From assembly GCF_020832045.1 (NCBI RefSeq), contig NZ_JAFIFK010000047.1, forward strand, positions 62,001 through 126,000: 64,000 nt of DNA. The letters are read 5' to 3'. This stretch comes from Halomonas sp. GTDB taxonomy: Bacteria > Pseudomonadota > Gammaproteobacteria > Pseudomonadales > Halomonadaceae. The translations under genes were made by a program, and so were the position numbers. Positions 1 through 9,014 of the stretch are shown here, piece after piece (position 1 is the first letter of the stretch; every line of letters begins with the position of its first letter). The notes beneath the pieces were generated by a model. It searched no databases. It saw only the letters and a program-made list of their open reading frames with translations, and was not told the origin of the DNA.

Positions 1-1361
1 AACAGCCCGCCGCTGCCCGCCGTCGGGAAGCGCCGCAGGCCGAAGGCGAAGCCGTCAGCGTCGAGCGATTGGCGCACGACGGTCGCGGCGTAGCGCGCAC
101 CGCCAGCGGCAAGACCCTGTTCATCGAGGCGGCACTACCGGGCGAGAAGGTTGCCGTCGCCGTGCATCGTACCCGCAAGCGCTTCGATGAAGCGCATGTG
201 CGTGAACTGATCGAGCCGGCGGCCGAGCGGGTCAGTCCGCCATGCCCCCACTATGGCCATTGTGGCGGCTGCGACCTGCAACATCAGGCGGTCGCGGCTC
301 AGCGCGAGCACAAGCGTGCGGTGCTTGCCGAGCTGCTGGCCCGCGAGGGAATCGCACTTGCCGAGCCGCCGGGGCTGTTGCAGGGGGAAGCGCTCGGCTA
401 CCGTCGTCGTGCCCGCATGGGAGTCAGAGTGGATGCCGAGGGGGGTATACATCTGGGTTTTCGTGCGCGTCACGCCAGCCGCCTGATCGATATCCACTCC
501 TGCGCAGTGCTGGTACCCGAACTCTCGGCGCTGATAGAACCGCTGCGAGAGCTGTTGGCCGAGCTCGAGGTGCCCCGCCTGGTGGGTCACCTGGAGCTCA
601 TGGCTGCCGACGCCATCAGAGTGGTGGTGGTGAGACAGCTGCGCGACAACCGGGCCGATCTTCAGCGCTGGCGTGACTTCGGTCAGGCTCATGGCGTGGC
701 CGTGGCGTGTCTGCTGGGTCGCGAGGAGCCTGATCTGACGTGGCTGGGCGATACGCCGCGACTCAGCTACCGGTTGCCGACCTCACGGCGGGAGCTCCAG
801 CTCGGCTTTGCGCCGGGCGATTTCATCCAGGTGAACGAGCAGATCAACCGGCTACTGGTCGCCACGGCGCAGGAGTGGTTGGCCCCGGTTGCCGGCCAGC
901 GCGTGCTGGACCTATTCGCCGGTATCGGCAACTTCAGCCTGCCGCTGGCTGCCGATGGCGCTCGGGTCGTGGCGGTGGAGGGGAGCGCAGCCATGGTGAA
1001 GCGGCTTGACGCCAATGCCCGGTGTAACGCGCTCGACATCGAGGCGCGGCAGGCCGACCTCAACGACGAGGCCGCGGTTCTGGCGCTGTTGAAGCAATAT
1101 ATCCCCGACCTGGCAGTGTTGGACCCGCCCCGCGATGGTGCCGATGCGGTATGCCGCGCCCTGGTCGAACGCCCGGTCTCGCGGCTGGTCTACATAGCTT
1201 GCGACCCCGCCACGCTGGCGCGCGATGCGGCACGACTCGTGCATGGTGGTTATCGCATCGTCCGGGTGTCGATAGCCGACATGTTTGTGCACACTTCACA
1301 CCTGGAGTCCCTGCTACTGTTCGAACATGGTGCAGAGCAGCCGTCATCGCAAGGAGTCTAG
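1..1361 (+). CDS. rlmD: 23S rRNA (uracil-1939-C5)-methyltransferase RlmD, 5' partial
   Basis: SAM-dependent enzyme that makes m5U1939 in 23S rRNA. The reading frame is open from base 3, and residues matching a TRAM domain (VSVERLAHDGRGVAR) lie partly before the first possible in-window start (TTG at 69), so the true start is upstream of this window. Visible motifs are the [4Fe-4S] cysteine cluster CPHYGHCGGC, the SAM-binding loop VLDLFAGIGNFSLPLA, DPPRDGA, and the catalytic cysteine in IACDPATLARD. These are the hallmarks of the RlmD/RumA family rather than TrmA. It ends 4 bases before relA, as in many gammaproteobacteria where rlmD-relA-mazG are adjacent. Confidence 0.93.
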   Translation, partial: QPAAARRREAPQAEGEAVSVERLAHDGRGVARTASGKTLFIEAALPGEKVAVAVHRTRKRFDEAHVRELIEPAAERVSPPCPHYGHCGGCDLQHQAVAAQREHKRAVLAELLAREGIALAEPPGLLQGEALGYRRRARMGVRVDAEGGIHLGFRARHASRLIDIHSCAVLVPELSALIEPLRELLAELEVPRLVGHLELMAADAIRVVVVRQLRDNRADLQRWRDFGQAHGVAVACLLGREEPDLTWLGDTPRLSYRLPTSRRELQLGFAPGDFIQVNEQINRLLVATAQEWLAPVAGQRVLDLFAGIGNFSLPLAADGARVVAVEGSAAMVKRLDANARCNALDIEARQADLNDEAAVLALLKQYIPDLAVLDPPRDGADAVCRALVERPVSRLVYIACDPATLARDAARLVHGGYRIVRVSIADMFVHTSHLESLLLFEHGAEQPSSQGV

Positions 1362-1365
1362 AGAG

Positions 1366-3639
1366 ATGGTGAAAGTCCGCGACGACCAGCCGTTGAACGA
1401 CAATGGCGACGTCGATATCGGCCACTGGCTGGAGCGACTCCAGGAAGACGTCAAGTTGCGCGATCCCGGCGAGATGCGTGAGGCCTGCGATCTTGCCAAG
1501 CGCCTTGCCCTTGAAGCCGACCGCCCCCACAAGGCCTGGCTGCCGCAAGATACTACCTACCGAATGGGTCTGGAGATGGCGGACATCCTGGCCTTGCTCA
1601 AGCTCGACCAGTCAGCGCTGGAAGCGGCGGTTCTGTATCGCGCCGTACGCGAGGGCTTGATCTCCATCGATGCCGTGGGTCGTCGGTTCGGCAAGGAAGT
1701 GGCTGAGCTGATCGACGGCGTATTGCAGATGGCTGCCATCAGCAATGCTCAGGTACCGAGTCAGGGCCTGGTGCAGCACGATCAGCAGGACAACCTGCGC
1801 AAGATGCTCGTCACCATGATCGACGATGTGCGCGTGGCGCTGATCAAGATTGCCGAGCGCACCTGTGCCCTGCGCCAGGTCAAGGATGCACCCCGCGAGA
1901 AGCGCCTGCAGGTGGCCCGCGAGGTGTTCGACATTTATGCCCCGTTGGCCCATCGGCTGGGCATCGGCCAGGTGAAGTGGGAGCTGGAGGACCTCTCCTT
2001 CCGCTATCTGCACGAGGACGACTACAAGGCGATTGCCCGGCAGCTTGCCGAAAAGCGCCTGGATCGAGACCGCTACATCCATGACGTAGTGGAGGTGCTC
2101 AAGGGTATGCTGGAAGCCCAGGGCATCAACCAGTACGAGGTCAGCGGGCGGGCAAAGCATATCTACTCGATCTGGCGCAAGATGAAGCGCAAGCGGATCG
2201 ATTTCTCGCAGGTCAACGACGTACGGGCGGTACGTCTGCTGGTACCTGAGGTGGCCGACTGCTACACCGCGCTGGGGCTGGTTCACTCGCGCTGGCATCA
2301 CGTACCCAACGAGTTCGACGACTACATCGCCAACCCCAAGAAGAACGGCTATCAGTCGCTTCACACCGCCGTGCTGGGGCCGGAGAACAAGGTACTTGAA
2401 ATACAGATTCGCACCTTCGCCATGCACGACGAAGCCGAGCTCGGTGTCTGTGCCCACTGGCGGTACAAGGGGCACGACACCGGTGGAAAAAGCTCAAGCT
2501 ACGAGGAAAAGATCGCCTGGCTGCGCCAGGTCCTCGAGTGGCAGGACGAAGTGGGCGACTTCGGCGACCTGCGCGAAGGACTCTCCAGCGACGTGGCGCC
2601 GGACCGCATCTATGTGTTCACACCCGATGGCCACGTCATCGACCTGCCGCGCATCGCCACGCCCATCGATTTCGGTTACCGCGTGCATACCGAGGTAGGC
2701 CACCGCTGTCGCGGGGCCAAGGTCGACGGCCGCATCGTGCCGCTGACCTACAAACTGAAAACCGGCCAGCAGGTCGAGATCCTCACTGCCAGCAAGGGCG
2801 GACCCAGTCGCGACTGGCTCAACCCCAGCCTCGGCTACGTGCGCACCTCGCGGGCGCGGGCCAAGATCCAGTCCTGGTTCAAGCATCAGGCCCGCGAACA
2901 GAACGTGGAGGAGGGCAAGGCGCTGTTCGATCGTGAAATGCGGCGCCTGGACGTGGAGGACATGGACCTCGACACCCTGGCCCACAAGGTCAACTATCAG
3001 ACCCCCGAGGACATGTACGCAGCGCTTGGGGCGGGCGATCTGCGGATCGGCCAGGTGCTGCACCAGGCTCAGCAGCTGTTCGGCGAAACTGACGATCAGG
3101 AGCAGCTCGACCGCCTGCTGGCAAAGCCCAAGCGTGACCAAGCCAAGGGCGGTGCCAGTGACATTACCGTGCTGGGCGTGGGCAATCTCAAGACCAACAT
3201 GGCCAACTGCTGCCATCCGGTACCCGGCGAGCCGATCGTCGGCTTCATCACCCAGGGACGCGGCGTTACCGTTCACCGCCAGGATTGTCCCAATATCCTG
3301 CAGCTGCGCATCGACGAGCCACAGCGGGTGATCGAGGTGGAATGGGGGCAGCGCGCGCGCACCCAGTATCCGGTGGACATCGAGATCCAGGCGTGGGACC
3401 GCTCCGGCCTGCTGCGTGACGTTACCGGCATCCTCAGCAATGAGAAGGTCAACGTCCTGTCGGTCAACACCCTGACCGACACCAGCGACGGCATCGCGCG
3501 AATGCGCATTACGGTGGAAGTCGACGGGCTCGAGACCCTGGGCAGGCTTTTCTCACGCATTCAGCAGCTGTCCAACGTGATCGAGGTGCAGCGTCTGCGC
3601 ACCGGCGCCAAAGGCATGAAACGCAAGGGGAGCGGTTGA
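1366..3639 (+). CDS. relA: GTP pyrophosphokinase RelA, (p)ppGpp synthetase I
   Basis: Ribosome-associated synthetase that transfers pyrophosphate from ATP to GTP or GDP during amino-acid starvation. Start ATG 1366 (MVKVRDD, 757 aa) is chosen over the longer frame because it follows AAGGAG at 1351 and matches the family N-terminus. Order: a pseudo-hydrolase domain in which the HD pair is replaced (AAVLYRAVREG), so hydrolase activity is not expected; the synthetase domain (YSIWRKMKRK, then YIANPKKNGYQSLHT); a TGS domain (DRIYVFTPDGHVIDLP); a zinc-finger/conserved-Cys region (ANCCHPVPG); and a C-terminal ACT domain. It is read through directly into mazG. Confidence 0.96.
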   Translation: MVKVRDDQPLNDNGDVDIGHWLERLQEDVKLRDPGEMREACDLAKRLALEADRPHKAWLPQDTTYRMGLEMADILALLKLDQSALEAAVLYRAVREGLISIDAVGRRFGKEVAELIDGVLQMAAISNAQVPSQGLVQHDQQDNLRKMLVTMIDDVRVALIKIAERTCALRQVKDAPREKRLQVAREVFDIYAPLAHRLGIGQVKWELEDLSFRYLHEDDYKAIARQLAEKRLDRDRYIHDVVEVLKGMLEAQGINQYEVSGRAKHIYSIWRKMKRKRIDFSQVNDVRAVRLLVPEVADCYTALGLVHSRWHHVPNEFDDYIANPKKNGYQSLHTAVLGPENKVLEIQIRTFAMHDEAELGVCAHWRYKGHDTGGKSSSYEEKIAWLRQVLEWQDEVGDFGDLREGLSSDVAPDRIYVFTPDGHVIDLPRIATPIDFGYRVHTEVGHRCRGAKVDGRIVPLTYKLKTGQQVEILTASKGGPSRDWLNPSLGYVRTSRARAKIQSWFKHQAREQNVEEGKALFDREMRRLDVEDMDLDTLAHKVNYQTPEDMYAALGAGDLRIGQVLHQAQQLFGETDDQEQLDRLLAKPKRDQAKGGASDITVLGVGNLKTNMANCCHPVPGEPIVGFITQGRGVTVHRQDCPNILQLRIDEPQRVIEVEWGQRARTQYPVDIEIQAWDRSGLLRDVTGILSNEKVNVLSVNTLTDTSDGIARMRITVEVDGLETLGRLFSRIQQLSNVIEVQRLRTGAKGMKRKGSG

Positions 3640-4532
3640 TGAGCGAAGCTCGCCACGGTATCGACGATCTACTGACGTTGATGGAAGTGCTGCGCGACCC
3701 CGAGCATGGCTGTCCCTGGGACCTCAAGCAGAGCTGGGACAGCATCGTGCCGCACACGCTCGAAGAGGCTTACGAAGTCGCCGATGCCATCGAACGCCGG
3801 GCCTGGAACGAACTTCCCGGCGAGCTCGGCGATCTGCTGTTTCAGGTGGTGTACTACAGCCAGTTCGCCGACGAGGAAGAACGCTTCGACTTTCACGACG
3901 TCGTGCATGTCCTGACGGCAAAGATGATACGCCGCCACCCCCATGTCTTCCCCGACGGCACGCTGGCGTCGCGCCGGCCACCCGGGGTTAGCGCCGAAGA
4001 GGTCGAAATACAGCAGGCTGAGCTTGAAAACGTGAGCAGCCGCTGGGAGTCGCTCAAGGCCGAGGAGCGTGCCGACCGGGCCGTCGAGCCGGTATCGGCT
4101 TCTGTGCTCGACGATGTGCCGCGCACGCTGCCGGCGCTGTCGCGTGCTGCAAAGCTTTCCAAGCGTGCCGCCCGGGTCGGCTTCGACTGGCCCGATACCC
4201 ATGGTGTCATTGCCAAGATTCGTGAGGAGCTCGACGAGGTCGAGCAAGCCCTGGCCGAAGGTGACCGGCAGCACGCCGCCGAGGAAGTCGGCGACCTGTT
4301 GTTCGCGGTGACCAATCTGGCCCGCTCCCTCGAGGCCGATCCCGAACGGTGTCTACGCGACACCAATGCCAAGTTCGAGCGGCGCTTCAGGCATGTAGAA
4401 AAGGCCCTGGCTGAGCGCGGCATGACGACACGTGACGTCGACCTGAACACCATGGAGCGGCATTGGCAGGACGCCAAGCGGCTCGAGAGCACCGTTTTCT
4501 CAACGTCTGTCGAACCAACAGAACCGTCTTAA
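3639..4532 (+). CDS. mazG: Nucleoside triphosphate pyrophosphohydrolase MazG
   Basis: Hydrolyses (d)NTPs to NMP and PPi; in E. coli it also lowers ppGpp accumulation. The 297-residue protein has the two tandem MazG domains: CPWDLKQSWDSIVPHTLEEAYE with EEAYE and ELGDLLFQV in the first, and REELDEVEQAL with EEVGDLLFAV in the second, the acidic residues being the Mg2+ ligands. The start ATG at 3639 overlaps the relA stop (TGATG), so translational coupling to relA is likely. A TTG codon directly upstream (3636) is the only alternative start. Length is slightly longer than the E. coli protein (263 aa). Confidence 0.95.
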   Translation: MSEARHGIDDLLTLMEVLRDPEHGCPWDLKQSWDSIVPHTLEEAYEVADAIERRAWNELPGELGDLLFQVVYYSQFADEEERFDFHDVVHVLTAKMIRRHPHVFPDGTLASRRPPGVSAEEVEIQQAELENVSSRWESLKAEERADRAVEPVSASVLDDVPRTLPALSRAAKLSKRAARVGFDWPDTHGVIAKIREELDEVEQALAEGDRQHAAEEVGDLLFAVTNLARSLEADPERCLRDTNAKFERRFRHVEKALAERGMTTRDVDLNTMERHWQDAKRLESTVFSTSVEPTEPS

Positions 4533-4546
4533 GGAGGAGATCGACC

Positions 4547-7195
4547 ATGAGCGGCGATCTGCATGAGTCTCTACGCGACAACGTACGCATTCTCGGCGAC
4601 AGCCTGGGCCGCACCATCGCCGATGACCTTGGCCAAGGCTTCGTCGATCGTATCGAGACCATTCGCGGCCTGGCCAAGAGCGGCCGTCAGGGAGACGTCC
4701 AGAGCAGTCGCGACCTAATCGAATACCTGCGCAAGCTGCCTGATCGCGACCTGCTGCCGGTCACCCGCGCATTCAATCAGTTTCTCAATCTGGCCAATAT
4801 CGCCGAGCAGCACTACCGGGCCCGCTTTCGCCGCGTGGAGGATTACAAGCCGGGCTCCCAACCGGTGCTCTCGGAGCTCATGAAGCGCGCCCGCGGCGCC
4901 GGCCATACGCCACGCAAGCTGGTGGAGAGCCTCGCCGGCATGCGCGTCGAACTGGTACTCACCGCGCATCCCACCGAGGTGATTCGGCGTACGTTGATCC
5001 AGAAGTACGACGCCATCGACGAATGTCTCACCGTCATCGAGTCGTCGCTGGACTATCCCGAGCGGGCCAGCCGCGCTCGCGGACGTCTCGAGGAGCTGAT
5101 CAGCCAGGCCTGGCACACCGACGAGATTCGCCATGAGCGACCCACGCCGGTGGACGAGGCGAAGTGGGGCTTCGCGGTCATCGAGAACTCGCTGTGGCAG
5201 GCGGTGCCGGCCTTTCATCGCGATCTCGACAATCTGCTGCTCGAATCCGCCGGCGAGCGGCTGCCGCTGGATGCCGCACCGATCGTGTTCGCCTCCTGGA
5301 TGGGGGGCGACCGTGACGGCAACCCCAACGTGACCTCAAAGGTGACGCGGGAAGTGCTGCTGCTGGGCCGCTGGATGGCGGCGGACCTCTACCTTCGCGA
5401 TCTGGAACAGCTCAAAGCCGAGCTCTCCATGTGGAAGTGCAACAGCGCACTGCGCGCCGAAGTGGGTAACGTCGCCGAACCCTACCGCGAGTTGCTCAAA
5501 CGCCTGGTGCAGCGGGTCGAGGCGACTCGCGACTGGGCCAAAGCGCAGCTCGACGGGCGCAGTTACGAAGCCGGACCGATAATCGAGAGCAGCGACCAGC
5601 TATATGCGCCGCTGCTTACCTGCTACCGTTCGCTGTGTGACGTAGGCCTCGACACCATCGCCAACGGGGCACTGCTCGATACCCTGCGCCGTGTCGCGGT
5701 ATTCGGCGTCACCCTGACCAAGCTCGACATCCGCCAAGAGGCGAGTCGTCATGCGATGGTCATGGAGGAGCTGACCCAAACCCTGGGGCTCGGCCACTAT
5801 CGTGAATGGAGCGAAGAGCAGCGTCAGACCTTCCTGCTGGCCGAACTCGAGTCGCGCCGACCGCTTATCCCGCGGCGTTGGGAGTGTTCACCCGAGACCC
5901 GCGAGGTGCTGGACACCTTTCTGGTGATTGCCAATGAGCAGTCCGAGGCACTCGGCACCTACGTCATTTCCATGGCCGGCCAGCCTTCCGACGTGCTCAC
6001 CGTTGCGCTGCTGATGAAAGAGGTGGGGGGCGTGGTCTCGCTGCCCATTGCCCCGCTGTTCGAGACGCTCGACGATCTCAACCGTTCCGGCGACGTCATC
6101 GATCGCCTGCTGGCGCTGCCGGGCTACCGTGCTCTGGTCGGCGACCGTCAGGAAGTGATGATCGGTTATTCCGATTCGGCCAAGGATGCCGGTCAGCTGG
6201 CGGCGGCCTGGGCGCAGTACCGTGCTCAGGAGCGCCTGGTGGAAGTGTGTCGTAGCCATGGCGTAGACCTGACGTTGTTCCATGGCCGTGGCGGTGCCGT
6301 CGGTCGCGGTGGCGGCCCGGCCTACGCGGCCATTTTATCGCAGCCCCCGGGGTCGGTGAACGGCAGTCTACGGGTTACCGAACAGGGGGAGATGATCCGG
6401 TTCAAGTTCGGACAGCCCGATATCGCCCTGCGCTCCATGGAGATCTACGCCTGTGCCGTGCTCGAGGCGAGTCTGTTGCCACCGCCGGCCCCAGAGCCCC
6501 ACTGGCGAGAGGAGATGGATCGGCTGGCCGATATCGCCCACAGCGCTTATGTCAATGTGGTGCGTGAGGATCCCGACTTCGTGCCTTATTTCCGCGCGGT
6601 GACGCCGGAAGGGGTGCTCGGGCACTTGCCACTGGGTTCGCGCCCTACCAAGCGTCGTCAGGATGGCGGCGTCGAGACCCTGCGGGCGATTCCGTGGATT
6701 TTTGCCTGGACCCAAATCCGCCTCATGCTTCCGGCCTGGCTGGGGAGCGGGGAGGCTTTCGTCACTCGGCTGGAAGAAGAGGGTGGACTCGAGGTGCTGC
6801 GTGAAATGCGCGACCGCTGGCCCTTCTTCGGCACCTATCTCGATATGCTCGAAATGCTGCTGGCCAAGGCCGATGTCGGCATCGCTTCCTACTATGAACA
6901 GCGGCTGGTCGACGAACCGGCGCTCAAGGAGCTGGGAGCGCAATTACGTGAGCGTTTTACGCGTCTGCAATCGGTACTGTTGACGATTCTCGATCAGCCT
7001 CAACTGCTGGATCAGACGCCGCTGATCCGCCAGGCCATCGAGGTGCGCAATCCCTATATCGATCCGCTGCATGGCCTGCAAGCGGAGCTGCTGCAGCGTA
7101 ACCGCGATGCCGATGGCGCCATCAGCGGTGAGCTGTCACGTGCTCTGATGGTCACCATGGCGGGCATCGCAGCGGGTCTGCGCAATACGGGTTGA
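4547..7195 (+). CDS. ppc: Phosphoenolpyruvate carboxylase
   Basis: Anaplerotic enzyme carboxylating PEP to oxaloacetate in the cytoplasm. The 882 aa from ATG 4547 match the usual bacterial length, and the start follows AAGGAGGA at 4531. Signature segments: AHPTEV with the catalytic His, GGDRDGNPNVT, GYSDSAKDAGQLAAAWAQY, the active-site FHGRGGAVGRGGGP, LRVTEQGEMI, and the C-terminal RNTG that contributes to the allosteric aspartate/malate site. It lies 14 bases after mazG, so it may share the relA-mazG transcript; the strong Shine-Dalgarno suggests efficient independent translation. Confidence 0.97.
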   Translation: MSGDLHESLRDNVRILGDSLGRTIADDLGQGFVDRIETIRGLAKSGRQGDVQSSRDLIEYLRKLPDRDLLPVTRAFNQFLNLANIAEQHYRARFRRVEDYKPGSQPVLSELMKRARGAGHTPRKLVESLAGMRVELVLTAHPTEVIRRTLIQKYDAIDECLTVIESSLDYPERASRARGRLEELISQAWHTDEIRHERPTPVDEAKWGFAVIENSLWQAVPAFHRDLDNLLLESAGERLPLDAAPIVFASWMGGDRDGNPNVTSKVTREVLLLGRWMAADLYLRDLEQLKAELSMWKCNSALRAEVGNVAEPYRELLKRLVQRVEATRDWAKAQLDGRSYEAGPIIESSDQLYAPLLTCYRSLCDVGLDTIANGALLDTLRRVAVFGVTLTKLDIRQEASRHAMVMEELTQTLGLGHYREWSEEQRQTFLLAELESRRPLIPRRWECSPETREVLDTFLVIANEQSEALGTYVISMAGQPSDVLTVALLMKEVGGVVSLPIAPLFETLDDLNRSGDVIDRLLALPGYRALVGDRQEVMIGYSDSAKDAGQLAAAWAQYRAQERLVEVCRSHGVDLTLFHGRGGAVGRGGGPAYAAILSQPPGSVNGSLRVTEQGEMIRFKFGQPDIALRSMEIYACAVLEASLLPPPAPEPHWREEMDRLADIAHSAYVNVVREDPDFVPYFRAVTPEGVLGHLPLGSRPTKRRQDGGVETLRAIPWIFAWTQIRLMLPAWLGSGEAFVTRLEEEGGLEVLREMRDRWPFFGTYLDMLEMLLAKADVGIASYYEQRLVDEPALKELGAQLRERFTRLQSVLLTILDQPQLLDQTPLIRQAIEVRNPYIDPLHGLQAELLQRNRDADGAISGELSRALMVTMAGIAAGLRNTG

Positions 7196-7295
7196 GCGGA
7201 AAATCCTGTCGTGCCGCACCGTCGCCTGAAATGGCGGCGGTGGTCGTCGCGGCCGGTACCGGCTCTGCGACATTGGCGAGTAAGACGGAAGCGGT

Positions 7296-7961
7296 TTAGA
7301 AAGTGAAATGCAATGACGCCGTGATGAGGTTCAGGTGCGCCATATTGGGTGCGTCGATCTCTTCGAATTCCAATCGACTCACGAAGCGGTTGTGCTGCAA
7401 GCGCGCGCCAAAGCCCTGGACTCTTGCGGTACCGGTAGTGGCCATGTAGAGCGTTTCGCTCTGAGTGACCGGGTCGCCTTCCCACTCGGCAATACCCGAC
7501 TTGGCATAGAGACCGAGCTGACCAAGTCGTACCCCGGCTACCAGGCTGCCGCCCACTGTAGTCGTATTGACCAGCAAAGCCTGATCAGCATGACGGGTCG
7601 GTACCTCATCGCTTTCGCGATAAGTGAACTCGGCGCCAAGGTCTAGCTGGGGCATGTTGGCCGGTGAGAAGCCCGCCGTGACTCGAAAGCCGGTGGTATA
7701 GCCATCCGGCGTATGGAGGTCGCTGCCCTCAAGTACCAGGCCATTGTCGAGGTACATCAAATCGCTGGTTTTTCCGGCATAGGAAGGGGCCGTCAATGGA
7801 GATAATGTCAGAGAGGCCAGCAGATCTTGTGATGCCTGGGAATAGGCAAGCGGCTGCTCAATGGGAGATGCAGGAGGCGTTCGTGCTTCGGCCATGGCCG
7901 AGAGAGGCAACAGCGTCAGGCTGGCAACCATGCCGATGGCAACACTGAAACACGTTTTCAT
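7296..7961 (-). CDS. YfaZ-like outer-membrane beta-barrel protein
   Basis: A 221-residue exported protein. The start is placed at ATG 7961 (MKTCFSVAIGMVASLTLLPLSAMAEA), which gives a clean signal peptide cleaved after AMA and a GGGGAT-type ribosome site. The mature part is made of short alternating strands (GYTTGFRVTAGF, LDLGAEFTYR, VGGSLVAGVRLGQLGLYAKSG) and ends in an aromatic residue (LHFTF), the usual C-terminal signal for barrel insertion. The strand pattern resembles the YfaZ family of small barrels, but I cannot confirm the family. Function unknown. It converges on ppc and is read away from the ketopantoate reductase-like gene. Confidence 0.62.
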   Translation of the reverse strand: MKTCFSVAIGMVASLTLLPLSAMAEARTPPASPIEQPLAYSQASQDLLASLTLSPLTAPSYAGKTSDLMYLDNGLVLEGSDLHTPDGYTTGFRVTAGFSPANMPQLDLGAEFTYRESDEVPTRHADQALLVNTTTVGGSLVAGVRLGQLGLYAKSGIAEWEGDPVTQSETLYMATTGTARVQGFGARLQHNRFVSRLEFEEIDAPNMAHLNLITASLHFTF

Positions 7962-8040
7962 CCCCTTTCCCACAATCCCTTTAGATGGTCTTTCGTCAAT
8001 CAAGCCTAGCAGCATGACCAGCCCATCGCCAGGCCGACCA

Positions 8041-8946
8041 TCAACGCAGCGGCCGCGTGGCGCCGCGTAGATGCTCGTCGAGTTGCCTGAGGCATGGGGC
8101 GTCGAGATCGTGGCGGCGGGCCGCTGCCAGCAGTGGCGACAGTATCGCCTCGCCTTCCGTGGGCCTTCCCGCCAGCACGTCCTGCAGCATCGAGGCTCGA
8201 TTGTTTGCGGTTCCCTTCACCACCTGCCATACCAGGCCATGCCAGCCTGAAGGTGGTGGAGAAATGCCTTCTTTTTCGAGGATCTCGGCGACTTCATCGA
8301 CGATACGCTCCACCATGGGGCGAAAGGGAAGGTCGCGTAGCTGGCCGTTGCGGATACGAAAGCGTGCCACCAGCGGATTGATTGCGGCGTTGATCGCGAC
8401 TTTGTGCCATAGCCGCGTCTCGATATCTGCCACCGCCTCGGCGGCCAGGCCTGCCCGATTCAGTAAATCGGCAATAGCCTGGGAGTCCTCGCCCGCGCGG
8501 TCGGTCAGCGGGCCAAGATAGGTCATGCCGCGGCCGGCATGGGTCACGCCGGCATCGTTTTCCAGCCAGGCTCCTTCGGTCGTGGTGGCGCACACCACCG
8601 GCCCGGGATGCCGGCGGTCGAGTTCGGGCTGTATCAGGAAACCGTTTTGCCACAGCACCAGCGTGGGTATGTCGCTCAGCCGAGCCATGGCGCTTTCATA
8701 GGCGGCGACGGCATCATACGCTTTGGTGGTCAGGTGCAGATACGTTGGCGAGCTCAAGGGCATGTCGGAAAGTGTCGTCACGTTCAACAGCCTGGAGTGC
8801 CGTGTTCCTTCCGGGGTCACCAGCGTCTGCTCGCTGGGTAAAGGACGTCTGCCGGCCAGTACGACCGGGGCCACGCCCGCCAGGTGAAGGGCCAGAAGCC
8901 GGCCCAGGGCACCGGGTCCGACGATCAGGTGGGTCTGCTCGTTCAT
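8041..8946 (-). CDS. Ketopantoate reductase-like protein (ApbA/PanE family)
   Basis: A 301-residue NADPH-binding reductase starting at ATG 8946 (MNEQTHLIVGPGALG). The N-terminal GPGALGRLLALHLA is the Rossmann dinucleotide motif; KAYDAVAAYE and LWQNGFL follow the PanE pattern. The C-terminal helical domain has the catalytic-region HKVAINAAINPLVA and the closing segment GRPTEGEAILSPL typical of 2-dehydropantoate 2-reductases. Expected reaction: ketopantoate to pantoate in coenzyme A synthesis. Sequence is divergent enough that a related 2-oxoacid reductase activity is possible. It follows topB on the same strand with a 68-base gap. Confidence 0.72.
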   Translation of the reverse strand: MNEQTHLIVGPGALGRLLALHLAGVAPVVLAGRRPLPSEQTLVTPEGTRHSRLLNVTTLSDMPLSSPTYLHLTTKAYDAVAAYESAMARLSDIPTLVLWQNGFLIQPELDRRHPGPVVCATTTEGAWLENDAGVTHAGRGMTYLGPLTDRAGEDSQAIADLLNRAGLAAEAVADIETRLWHKVAINAAINPLVARFRIRNGQLRDLPFRPMVERIVDEVAEILEKEGISPPPSGWHGLVWQVVKGTANNRASMLQDVLAGRPTEGEAILSPLLAAARRHDLDAPCLRQLDEHLRGATRPLR

Positions 8947-9014
8947 GGTACGCCTTGATAGTGGAGTAAGGCAGCATACCGATGCCGTGCCAGAGGGCGC
9001 CAGCCTGCAGCTGC

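Noticed and set aside
1612-2475. 287-residue open frame on the minus strand within relA
   Set aside because: Lies wholly antisense to a clear gene, with no recognisable motif; a by-product of GC-rich codon use.
2494-3276. 260-residue minus-strand open frame within relA
   Set aside because: Same reason: shadow of the relA coding frame.
7200-7260. Terminator between ppc and the outer-membrane gene
   Set aside because: ACCGTCGCC/GGCGGCGGT can pair with one mismatch, but there is no T-run on either strand.
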